Assembly (NCBI GenBank): GCA_017617005.1
Contig: JAFZWW010000072.1
Coordinates: forward strand, 1-43,229
DNA: 43,229 nucleotides
Source of the DNA: Lachnospiraceae bacterium
Lineage (GTDB): Bacteria > Bacillota > Clostridia > Lachnospirales > Lachnospiraceae
Direction of reading: 5' to 3'
Shown: piece after piece, positions 25,339-32,331 of the stretch
Layout: every line of letters begins with the position of its first letter
How positions within the stretch are numbered: the first letter of the stretch is position 1
Translations under genes and position numbers: made by a program
Notes under the pieces: generated by a model
Told to the model about the DNA's origin: nothing
Databases searched by the model: none
Seen by the model: only the letters and a program-made list of their open reading frames with translations

Positions 25339-26631
25339 ATGAGTGTTTTATATTTTCTGATCATCATTTTAATGATGATAGTGATGATCGGGATATTGAA
25401 TGAGAAATATTTCCACATACAGAGCGATATCGCCCTGATCCTGTTTTCACTGATACTGTCGCTTATACTTCTGGCAGTCGGAAAGCTGCTCGGGCTTGAT
25501 TCCGTCAATGAATTCGTGACCGAGCTCGGTGATTTCGGCTTTGAAGAATATCTCATGGACGGCGTTCTGTGCTTCATGCTCTTTTCCGGGGCAAGCAAGG
25601 TCAATATGCGCAAGTTCAGGCAAAACGTGAGAGCCATAAGCCTTTTGGCGCTTCTTACCACGATGCTCTCGTCGGTCATCTACGGTTGTCTGTTCTATCT
25701 GGTGTCATTCATCTTCGGTCTCGAAATGGACATCCTCACCTGCATTCTTCTGGGATGCGTGGTGTCTCCCACGGACCCCATCGCTGCTACGGGAATCCTC
25801 AACAAGATCGGTCTTTCCAAGAATGTCTGCTCGGTCATTGAGAACGAATCACTCTTCAATGACGGAACGGGCGTCACTCTTTTCATATTTGTAAGAAGCC
25901 TTGTCGTCCACAGCGGTGACAGCAATTTCCTCGTGCTGATGTTAAAGGAGATCGTCGGGGCCGTTGCGGTCGCACTCATCGTTTCTTTCCTTCTTTTCAA
26001 ACTCATGGAGATCACAAGGGATCCCATAAAGTACATCCTTATCTCGCTTCTCGATGTTTCGCTCGTTTATATAATCTGTGAGCATCTGGGATTTTCCGGT
26101 GTCATCGCATCCGTTGTCTGCGGAATGTATTTTTCCTCTGCGTATGCGAAGATCGAAAGAAGGGCAATGGTCATCGACAGGAGAGAACTTTACAAGGATT
26201 TCTGGGAGATAGTCGAGAGCCTTCTCAATTCCATTCTCTTCATCATGATCGGACTTCTTGTTCTTAATATCGATGTCAGCAAGTACATCCTGATAATCGC
26301 TCCTGCGGCGATCCTGATCAATGTATTCGCGAGGGGCTTAGGAGTTTCAATCAGCAGTCTCCTTACCGGAAAAAGAAATATCCCCGGCAATTACAGCATA
26401 GGTGAATACGTGGTGCTGATGACCTGGTCCGCACTTAAGGGAGGTCTTTCACTGGCACTTGCATTCGGAACGAAGGAATTCCTTCCGCCGGATATTTATG
26501 ACATATTTATCAATGTTACTTACATAACGATATTCTTCACGGTTCTGGTTCAGGGCCTCAGCGTAAAGAATGTCTACTTTGCTCTTGAAAAACACAAAAC
26601 GAAGAGAATGACTGCGGACAGGAATCAGTAG
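25339..26631 (+). CDS. CPA1-family cation:proton antiporter
   Basis: A 430-residue polytopic membrane protein with about twelve hydrophobic segments. The ion-binding motifs of the family are clear: CVVSPTDPIAATGIL near residue 140 and ENESLFNDGTGVTLF near 173, carrying the unwound-helix and Asp/Asn positions of Na+/H+ exchangers. It ends without a large C-terminal regulatory domain. AAAGGA about 7 nt before ATG is the ribosome site. The trkA-like gene follows 35 nt downstream, so the two are likely co-transcribed. The link suggests that the cytosolic RCK protein gates or regulates this exchanger, which is inference. Na+ versus K+ as substrate is not decidable. Confidence 0.9.
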   Translation: MSVLYFLIIILMMIVMIGILNEKYFHIQSDIALILFSLILSLILLAVGKLLGLDSVNEFVTELGDFGFEEYLMDGVLCFMLFSGASKVNMRKFRQNVRAISLLALLTTMLSSVIYGCLFYLVSFIFGLEMDILTCILLGCVVSPTDPIAATGILNKIGLSKNVCSVIENESLFNDGTGVTLFIFVRSLVVHSGDSNFLVLMLKEIVGAVAVALIVSFLLFKLMEITRDPIKYILISLLDVSLVYIICEHLGFSGVIASVVCGMYFSSAYAKIERRAMVIDRRELYKDFWEIVESLLNSILFIMIGLLVLNIDVSKYILIIAPAAILINVFARGLGVSISSLLTGKRNIPGNYSIGEYVVLMTWSALKGGLSLALAFGTKEFLPPDIYDIFINVTYITIFFTVLVQGLSVKNVYFALEKHKTKRMTADRNQ

Positions 26632-26666
26632 GATCACAGGTCATCCCGATCGGAAAGGATCATTAT

Positions 26667-28034
26667 ATGAAGATCATCATCGTAGGCGCCGGACGTACCG
26701 GCTGCTCGCTCATCGGAGCACTCGCAAAAAAGAATTATGACATCACCATCATCGACAAGCAGAAAAGTCTCGTCGATGAAGTGACGGATAAATACAATGT
26801 AAGCGGAGTCGTCGGAAGCGGTGCATCCAAGGAGACGCTCTACAAGGCAGGCGCGGATACCGCCGATATCCTCATCGCACTCACTCCGGTTGATGAGATC
26901 AATCTGCTCAGCTGCGTCCAGGCCAAGGCCGTCGGAACACTGCGTACCGTTGCAAGGGTATTCCAGCCCGATTTTGCGGCAGAGCGAAAGACTCTCGAAA
27001 AAGAACAGAACATCGATTATATCTTCAATCCGAAATATGACATGGCCGAGGCATCTGACCTAAGCATAGGACTTCCCGGCATCGTAAAACCCGAGGGACT
27101 GTTCGGGGATATGATGCAGATGGCGACCGTAAAGATGCTGGATGATTCTCCTCTTAACGGAATGTCTCTGTATGAGATAAGAAAGAAGCTCGATGACGAG
27201 ATACTTATCGCAACCGTTCTCAGGGGAGGCAAGCTCTATGTTCCCGACGGACAGTTCGTTATCGAAGCGGGAGACAGCATAGGTATTGCGGCAAGGAAGG
27301 ACCGCATGATGAAGATCCTTCAGAAGATAGGCATCGTTAAGCGTGCGGCAAAGAAGGTCATGATCGTGGGCGGAGGAATCACCGCCGAGTACCTTATCGA
27401 AATGCTCCTCAGGGAAAAGAAAGACATCACGGTCCTCGAAGCGGATCTCGAGAGATGCTCGGATCTGATGGCACGTTATCCCGATGTAAAGGTATCCTTC
27501 TGGAAGGGAGAGACCGGAGAGGTTCTCGAGGATGAAGGCATCGGTTCGATGGATGCGCTTGTTTCCCTTACGGATAATGATGAGACCAATCTTGTAACGA
27601 GTATGTATGCGTGGTCGAGAAATATTCCTTCCGTCCTTACCAGGATCGAAGCACCCGGACATCTCACGCTCCTCCATCGCATCAACCTTGATATAACCCT
27701 TTCTCCTTCCGAGATATCGGTCAACAAGCTCATCCGTTTCGTGCACAATCAGGAAGCGGGCGATGCACCGAACGATATCGAAAAGTACGCATCTGTTGCG
27801 GAGAACAAGGCGGAGGTCCTTCAGTTTACCGCGAATGAAAGCTTTGCAAAGAGCGGAGTGCAGTTCAAGGAGCCTTCCTTTAAGCTCAAGAAGAATATCA
27901 TAGTTGCTTCGATAATCCGTGACGGTGAAGCAATCATTCCCGACGGAAGCACAAGCATCAATCCCGGTGACAAGGTCATCATCGTTTCGGAAAAGAAGAA
28001 CCGTATCGAAAATCTGAACAGCATCTTCGCGTAA
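26667..28034 (+). CDS. trkA: Two-domain Trk/Ktr-type regulatory protein
   Basis: A 455-residue cytosolic regulator of cation transport built of two RCK units. The first nucleotide-binding fold is IIIVGAGRTG at residues 3-12 and the second is VMIVGGGITAEYL from about 231; each is followed by a C-terminal TrkA_C domain (PDGQFVIEAGDSIGI and PDGSTSINPGDKVIIV). Such proteins bind NAD(H) or ATP and gate Trk/Ktr K+ channels. No trkH/ktrB is in the window; the upstream neighbour is a CPA1 antiporter. GGAAAGGA before ATG is a good ribosome site. The next gene begins 7 nt after the stop. Confidence 0.92.
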   Translation: MKIIIVGAGRTGCSLIGALAKKNYDITIIDKQKSLVDEVTDKYNVSGVVGSGASKETLYKAGADTADILIALTPVDEINLLSCVQAKAVGTLRTVARVFQPDFAAERKTLEKEQNIDYIFNPKYDMAEASDLSIGLPGIVKPEGLFGDMMQMATVKMLDDSPLNGMSLYEIRKKLDDEILIATVLRGGKLYVPDGQFVIEAGDSIGIAARKDRMMKILQKIGIVKRAAKKVMIVGGGITAEYLIEMLLREKKDITVLEADLERCSDLMARYPDVKVSFWKGETGEVLEDEGIGSMDALVSLTDNDETNLVTSMYAWSRNIPSVLTRIEAPGHLTLLHRINLDITLSPSEISVNKLIRFVHNQEAGDAPNDIEKYASVAENKAEVLQFTANESFAKSGVQFKEPSFKLKKNIIVASIIRDGEAIIPDGSTSINPGDKVIIVSEKKNRIENLNSIFA

Positions 28035-28041
28035 TACATAT

Positions 28042-28737
28042 ATGGAAAAGATAAAAGTAAAAGAGATAAGGGAAAAGCTCCTCGCACTGCAGGACAAAGA
28101 ATACAGGGATTTTCAGGCTAAGCTGATCCCGACCGTGGATCCGAAGCGCATCATCGGAACAAGGACTCCGCAGCTCCGTGACCTTGCGAAGGAACTTCTG
28201 AAAAATTATGACTGCAGCCTGTTTCTTGACGATCTTCCCCATAAGTACTTTGACGAGGACCAGCTTCATGCATTCATACTTTCCGGAATGAAGGATTACG
28301 ATGAGTGTATGGAAAGGCTTGAGCTCTTTCTTCCATTTGTAGATAACTGGGCAACCTGTGACCAGATGTCTCCCAAGATCTTCAAAAAGCATAAGGGAGA
28401 ACTCCTCGAAAAGGTAAAGGCCTGGATCACATCGGATGATACATACACCGTAAGATTCGGTATCGGAATGCTGATGGAGCATTTCCTTGATGACGATTTC
28501 GACAAGGCATATCCTAAGATGGTAGCCGGTGTAAAATCTGAAGAATATTACATCAATATGATGGTCGCGTGGTATTTTGCGACCGCACTCGCCAAGCAGT
28601 ATGATGCGGTCATTCCGTACATTGAAAAGAAAAAACTTTCCGCATGGAACCACAATAAGGCTATACAGAAATCCGTTGAGAGCAACAGAGTCACGCCCGA
28701 TCACAAGGAATACCTGAAGTCACTCAAGGTTAAATGA
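28042..28737 (+). CDS. DNA alkylation repair protein, AlkD-like
   Basis: A 231-residue all-helical HEAT-repeat protein related to AlkD, a glycosylase that removes bulky or cationic N3/N7-alkylpurines without flipping the base. Trp103 and Asp107 in VDNWATCDQ and a later Trp in MVAWYFATALAKQ fit the DNA-binding/catalytic positions of AlkD. Length is normal. It has no clear ribosome site and starts 7 nt after the trkA stop, so it may be translated by coupling. Its place between an ion-transport regulator and a dehydratase-like gene gives no functional clue. The enzymatic class is good; specific substrate unknown. Confidence 0.85.
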   Translation: MEKIKVKEIREKLLALQDKEYRDFQAKLIPTVDPKRIIGTRTPQLRDLAKELLKNYDCSLFLDDLPHKYFDEDQLHAFILSGMKDYDECMERLELFLPFVDNWATCDQMSPKIFKKHKGELLEKVKAWITSDDTYTVRFGIGMLMEHFLDDDFDKAYPKMVAGVKSEEYYINMMVAWYFATALAKQYDAVIPYIEKKKLSAWNHNKAIQKSVESNRVTPDHKEYLKSLKVK

Positions 28738-28740
28738 TCC

Positions 28741-29937
28741 ATGTACAAGATACTGAGCGACAATGAGGAAAACACGATCCTGCTGCCCGCGACGCTGGAC
28801 AGCCATTTTCCTTTGCTTAAATATATGTTCTGGAGCAAGGGCTTCAGATGCATTCCTCTTGATGAAAAGGATGAGTTTGCTGTCAGACAGGAAGGCATGA
28901 AATATGCCAACCACGATATCTGTTATCCCTTCATACTGATGGCGGGACAGGTTGTCAGGGCGCTGAGAACCGGAAAATACGATCCGAAGAAGACATTCAT
29001 TCTGATGCCCACCGCGGGTGATGCCTGCAGAGGAGCATGCTATATAGGACTCATGACCAGAGCCCTGAAAAAATCCGGCTTTGACGATGTCAGGGTAATG
29101 ACGATAAATGTACGTCACGTTCGTGACGATATCTCCCTTAAGATAAATCTTGATACCGCGATACGCGGACTGTTCGGAATGTTCTACGGCGATATTCTTA
29201 TGATGCTCGCTAATCAGGTGAGGCCCTATGAAGTGAACAAGGGTGAAACGAATGCCCTGCTGGATCACTGGACCGGAGTACTTTCCGAAGACCTCAGGCT
29301 CGGCAAAAATCTCACCCTCGGAAAAATGAAGAAGAATTTTGCCAAGATCGCCGAATCCTTCGCCGCGATCGAAAAGGACGGAAAGAAACGTCAGGTTATA
29401 GGCGTGGTCGGTGAATTCTACGTCAAGTATTGTTCGCTGGGCAACTGGGATCTGATAGATTATCTTGAAGAGAATAATTGCGAAGCATACGTGAACGGTC
29501 TTTCCTGGTATATCCTGTATTATATCGATTCCCACAAACCGGCGAAGATGAATCTTGAAAGACTCGGTTTCGAATTCGTCAAAAAGATGATGATCGATCT
29601 TCAGGATTCTATGAGGGAGACTATGACGAAGTACGGCTTCAAGGCTCTCAGCTCATACAATAAGCTCGATGAGAATTCGAGGGAGGTAGTATCACATAAT
29701 CTTCTGATAGGCGACGGATGGCTGATGGGAGCCGAGGTCATAGATTATATTGATAATGACATCAAAAAGGTTGTCTGTATCGCTCCTTTCGGCTGCATGC
29801 CGAATGTATGCGAGGGAAGGGGGCTTTATCCTTACCTCAAGAGACAATATCCCGAAGCTTCGATCTCCGTGGTCGAGCCCGATATGAGCGGATCGAAGAT
29901 GAATTATTTCAACAGGGTCAGGATGCTGATCGATTAA
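28741..29937 (+). CDS. 2-hydroxyacyl-CoA dehydratase/activase-related protein
   Basis: A 398-residue protein resembling the module found at the C-terminal end of large CoA-substrate dehydratase activase-like proteins (2-hydroxyacyl-CoA dehydratase D-component family). Conserved cysteines that could bind an iron-sulfur cluster are seen in HDICYPF, GDACRGACY, VKYCSLG and APFGCMPNVCEG. It lacks the N-terminal BadF-type ATPase domain of the large forms, and no such ATPase is elsewhere in the window. Its start is 3 nt after the AlkD-like stop, and a bidirectional terminator follows. It may be an electron-transfer or cluster-assembly protein; the reaction is unknown. Confidence 0.75.
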   Translation: MYKILSDNEENTILLPATLDSHFPLLKYMFWSKGFRCIPLDEKDEFAVRQEGMKYANHDICYPFILMAGQVVRALRTGKYDPKKTFILMPTAGDACRGACYIGLMTRALKKSGFDDVRVMTINVRHVRDDISLKINLDTAIRGLFGMFYGDILMMLANQVRPYEVNKGETNALLDHWTGVLSEDLRLGKNLTLGKMKKNFAKIAESFAAIEKDGKKRQVIGVVGEFYVKYCSLGNWDLIDYLEENNCEAYVNGLSWYILYYIDSHKPAKMNLERLGFEFVKKMMIDLQDSMRETMTKYGFKALSSYNKLDENSREVVSHNLLIGDGWLMGAEVIDYIDNDIKKVVCIAPFGCMPNVCEGRGLYPYLKRQYPEASISVVEPDMSGSKMNYFNRVRMLID

Positions 29938-29939
29938 AA

Positions 29940-29970
29940 AAGGGAAGCCTTCCGGCTTCCCTTCTTTATT
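29940..29970. terminator. Bidirectional terminator
   Basis: A 10-bp stem AAGGGAAGCC / GGCTTCCCTT with a TTCC loop (29940-29963) has T-runs on both strands. It serves the dehydratase-like gene on the plus strand and the DAGN-repeat gene on the minus strand, which converge here. Confidence 0.88.
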
Positions 29971-29980
29971 ATCTATATCA

Positions 29981-30742
29981 TCAGTGCACCTCAACATTAC
30001 CGAGGTCTGCATCTGTCTTTACATCTCCGATGTTACCGGAAAGATAGATGTTTCCGAGGCTTGCGTTGCACTCGCCGTCGTTGATCGTGCAGTTTCTTGC
30101 TTCGAAGTTGCCTGCATCGACATCGGCATCAATGGTATCTATCTCACAATCGGTAATATCGGCATTGCCTGCGTCAAGATCGATCACGAAGCGGTCTGCG
30201 GTGCAACCCCTGACATCAACATTTCCGGCATCACAGTCTATCTGGATCTTATCTGCTTCGAGGTTCCTGAGATCGATGTTTCCGGCATCCATATCAAGAA
30301 TGAATGCACCTGCTTTGAGGTCCTTTATATCGAGATTTCCCGCATCGATGTCGACTTTTACATTTTCAAGCTCGGTTCCCTCGGGGATCGTGATGCGGAT
30401 ATAGAGATCTTCGGTCACGCTCATGGGGATGGTGGTTCTGCCGCTTCCGGTTCTTACGGTGAGGGTTCCGTCCTTGAAGCTGACGGTGGGCTCGAGAGCG
30501 TCGGGCATTGAATATTCCACGGAGAATTTGTCTCCGTATACGATGGCCGCATCGGTGAAGGATGCGTCAAAGACTATCTCGGAAGGAACTCCGTCAAGCT
30601 CCTTGCAATTATCAACGAGCTTGTAGCTTCCGCTGAAGTTAAATACCAGACTTCTGAATCCCCTGAAGATCAGGGCAAAGAATATTATAAGTACGGTTAC
30701 AATGGAAAGTATTGTTATTATAATCTTGGATGCTGTAGTCAT
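29981..30742 (-). CDS. Membrane-anchored DAGN-repeat solenoid protein (DUF4097-like)
   Basis: A 253-residue protein with one N-terminal TM helix (about residues 4-28) and an extracytoplasmic beta-solenoid. From about residue 125 on, units of 18-20 residues repeat a DxDAGN motif (DIDAGNLDIKDL, DMDAGNIDLRNL, DCDAGNVDVRGC, DLDAGNADITDC, DVDAGNFEARNC), ending in two SLGN/DLGN variants. This pattern is typical of DUF4097 adhesin-like proteins. ATG 30742 is used since GGAG lies 6 nt upstream. It is the third gene of a PadR-HAAS-DUF4097 operon, 13 nt after the HAAS gene. Related operons respond to envelope stress or antibiotics; the function here is inferred only by this association. Confidence 0.82.
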   Translation of the reverse strand: MTTASKIIITILSIVTVLIIFFALIFRGFRSLVFNFSGSYKLVDNCKELDGVPSEIVFDASFTDAAIVYGDKFSVEYSMPDALEPTVSFKDGTLTVRTGSGRTTIPMSVTEDLYIRITIPEGTELENVKVDIDAGNLDIKDLKAGAFILDMDAGNIDLRNLEADKIQIDCDAGNVDVRGCTADRFVIDLDAGNADITDCEIDTIDADVDAGNFEARNCTINDGECNASLGNIYLSGNIGDVKTDADLGNVEVH

Positions 30743-30755
30743 GATGATCTCCTTA

Positions 30756-31724
30756 TCATATTTCGTCTGCGCGGCAGTTGATGACAACCGCTCTGTGTAA
30801 GATTCCCGCTACCAGCCAGATGATCCAGGTCAGATCCCATCTGAAGGTGGTAAAGCTGAGTATCAGGTACATGCATGTGACAACGGGCCAGTAGACTTCA
30901 ACGATCGTCTGTGCGGTCTTGCTCTTGTATCTGACGGGCTTTAAAGACTGATTGACATATGTTCCGCTTATGGTTGTTACGTCATTGAGCTGAAGAAGGA
31001 ACTCAAATCCGCTGAGGATCTTTGATGAGTATACGATCAGGAGTACGCCGAAACCGATGAATACGAACATGAGTGCCGGTGCAATGTATGAGGATCCCCT
31101 GAGAATGAAAATGTTGGGTACCCAGCAGATGATGAAGAGGATGACTCCGATGGTAACGCAGAGTGCTCTTACCGGTTCAAAGCTGCGGAGTTTTTCTTTT
31201 ACATAATTGGCGGTTGCCATATCGATCCTGCAGAGTTCCGTTTTGAAGTATTTGTAAGCGGAATCAACGTAACTGCTGTAAACAATGAATCCGACTCCGA
31301 TAGCGATACATCCGAACATCATAAGAACCGATAATCCTTCAAGGGATACTCCGAAAAGGATGGGGCAGGCTACGGAAATGATGCAGAAGAAAATACCGAC
31401 TGCAAGGAACAGGGCTTTCTTTCTTCTGTTCTCGATGAAGCCCTTTGCTTCATCCATTCCGATGTTCCTGCGGGGAACTTCGCTTTCCCTTGTACGTGTT
31501 TCTTCGACTACTTTTTCAAGTCCTAAGCTTTCGGCAATTTCGTCGAGATTTCCGAACTCCGATATAACGGTTCCGACTGCGGTGTTTTCGCTCTGTCCGC
31601 CGGCGATCAGCTCGTTATATTTATCTTCCATCATCTGGAGCAGTTCGGCCTTTGCCTTTCTTACCTCTGCGGTATTGGGCATTGCTGCAAACATAGCCTC
31701 GAGATAACTCTTTATTGTTTCCAT
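30756..31724 (-). CDS. HAAS-domain membrane protein
   Basis: A 322-residue protein. Residues 1-70 form the helical HAAS/DUF1700-type prefix (METIKSYLEAMFAAMPNTAEV, then LLQMMEDKYNELIAGGQSE and a VISEFGNLDEIAESLGL end). About six hydrophobic segments follow in residues 105-320. HAAS proteins are regularly encoded beside PadR regulators and are thought to transmit or take part in envelope responses. The start is ATG 31724, with AAGGAG 6 nt upstream; an in-frame upstream ATG lies inside the padR gene. It is placed 10 nt after the PadR stop and 13 nt before the DAGN-repeat gene. Confidence 0.8.
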   Translation of the reverse strand: METIKSYLEAMFAAMPNTAEVRKAKAELLQMMEDKYNELIAGGQSENTAVGTVISEFGNLDEIAESLGLEKVVEETRTRESEVPRRNIGMDEAKGFIENRRKKALFLAVGIFFCIISVACPILFGVSLEGLSVLMMFGCIAIGVGFIVYSSYVDSAYKYFKTELCRIDMATANYVKEKLRSFEPVRALCVTIGVILFIICWVPNIFILRGSSYIAPALMFVFIGFGVLLIVYSSKILSGFEFLLQLNDVTTISGTYVNQSLKPVRYKSKTAQTIVEVYWPVVTCMYLILSFTTFRWDLTWIIWLVAGILHRAVVINCRADEI

Positions 31725-31734
31725 ATTTTTCTCC

Positions 31735-32073
31735 TTAATGCCTGATGAACTTGGCAACGACTTCCTGGGTTATGTCCCATTCTTCGCATTTAGCTCTGTA
31801 GTATTGCATTCCTAAGTCTGTGATGCGGTAATAGGTTCTCTTTTTACCGTTTCCGCTTCCGTCCTGATCAGCGGTGAATGATTCGATGTGTCCGTTCTTT
31901 TCCATTCTCGTAAAGGCCGAGTAGAGCGTTGTTTCCTTGATGACGTATTTCTCATCCGTGATGCTCTTGATCTGCTTTGAGATCTCGTAGCCGTATGAGG
32001 GCCCGTTTAAGAGTATGAAAAGGATCATCGTGTCGTTATAACCGCGGATCACATCCGAGCTTATTTCAACCAT
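31735..32073 (-). CDS. PadR-family transcriptional repressor
   Basis: A 112-residue winged-helix DNA-binding protein. The PadR pattern is clear: ILFILLNGPSYGYEISKQI, TTLYSAFTRMEKNGHIES and KKRTYYRITDLGMQYY. It has a short C-terminal helix for dimerisation and would repress its own operon until an inducer binds. CGGAGG about 7 nt before ATG is a strong ribosome site. Its promoter region carries palindromic TACGAC-GTCGTA elements that fit operators. It heads the PadR-HAAS-DUF4097 operon. Confidence 0.9.
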   Translation of the reverse strand: MVEISSDVIRGYNDTMILFILLNGPSYGYEISKQIKSITDEKYVIKETTLYSAFTRMEKNGHIESFTADQDGSGNGKKRTYYRITDLGMQYYRAKCEEWDITQEVVAKFIRH

Positions 32074-32134
32074 ATGTGTCCTCCGTTTCTTTTTTGTCTT
32101 CCGGTCCTTGCGCTTCGGATCGGATGTACTGTAT

Positions 32135-32179
32135 CAGTCGTACTATGTCTGCCGTACTACGACAGTCGTACTATGTCTG
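32135..32179. repeat. 17-nt direct repeats upstream of padR
   Basis: CAGTCGTACTATGTCTG occurs at 32135-32151 and exactly again at 32163-32179 (28 nt apart). A partial third copy (CAGTCGTAGGATGTC) is at 32200-32214. Within the second copy lies TACGAC-A-GTCGTA (32158-32170). These look like repeated operators, most likely for the PadR protein. All lie between the promoter and the padR start or on the promoter. Confidence 0.7.
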
Positions 32180-32187
32180 ATGTGGTA

Positions 32188-32216
32188 AATATACTACGAC
32201 AGTCGTAGGATGTCAA
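32188..32216 (-). promoter_or_regulatory. Promoter of padR operon with perfect dyad in the spacer
   Basis: On the minus strand, TTGACA (32211-32216, consensus) and TATATT (32188-32193) are 17 nt apart. The spacer contains the perfect 7-bp-arm palindrome CTACGAC-T-GTCGTAG (32194-32208). A repressor bound there would block RNA polymerase. The leader to the padR start is about 110 nt and contains further copies of the motif. Confidence 0.75.
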
Positions 32217-32267
32217 CACGAAATTCAAAAAAATTTTCAAAAGTCCCAAAAACCGCGTAAATACAGC

Positions 32268-32301
32268 AAAAAACAAGCCTGCGGAAGATCCCGCAGGCTT
32301 T
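32268..32301 (-). terminator. Terminator of the hydrolase-ligase gene
   Basis: On the minus strand, AAGCCTGCGG (32291-32300) pairs with CCGCAGGCTT (32275-32284) around a 6-nt loop and is followed by GTTTTTTG. It lies 31 nt after the stop codon and separates this operon from the padR promoter. Confidence 0.85.
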
Positions 32302-32331
32302 GTTGAACTAATGTCACTTTGGTTTTTGGGG

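Noticed and set aside
27060-28097. A 345-codon minus-strand open frame opposite trkA
   Set aside because: It runs through the conserved RCK gene and the start of the AlkD-like gene; no start signal is seen.
32135-32214. Repeats upstream of padR considered as a CRISPR array
   Set aside because: Only two exact 17-nt copies with an 11-nt gap exist, the copies are palindromic operator-like elements on a promoter, and no cas genes are present.
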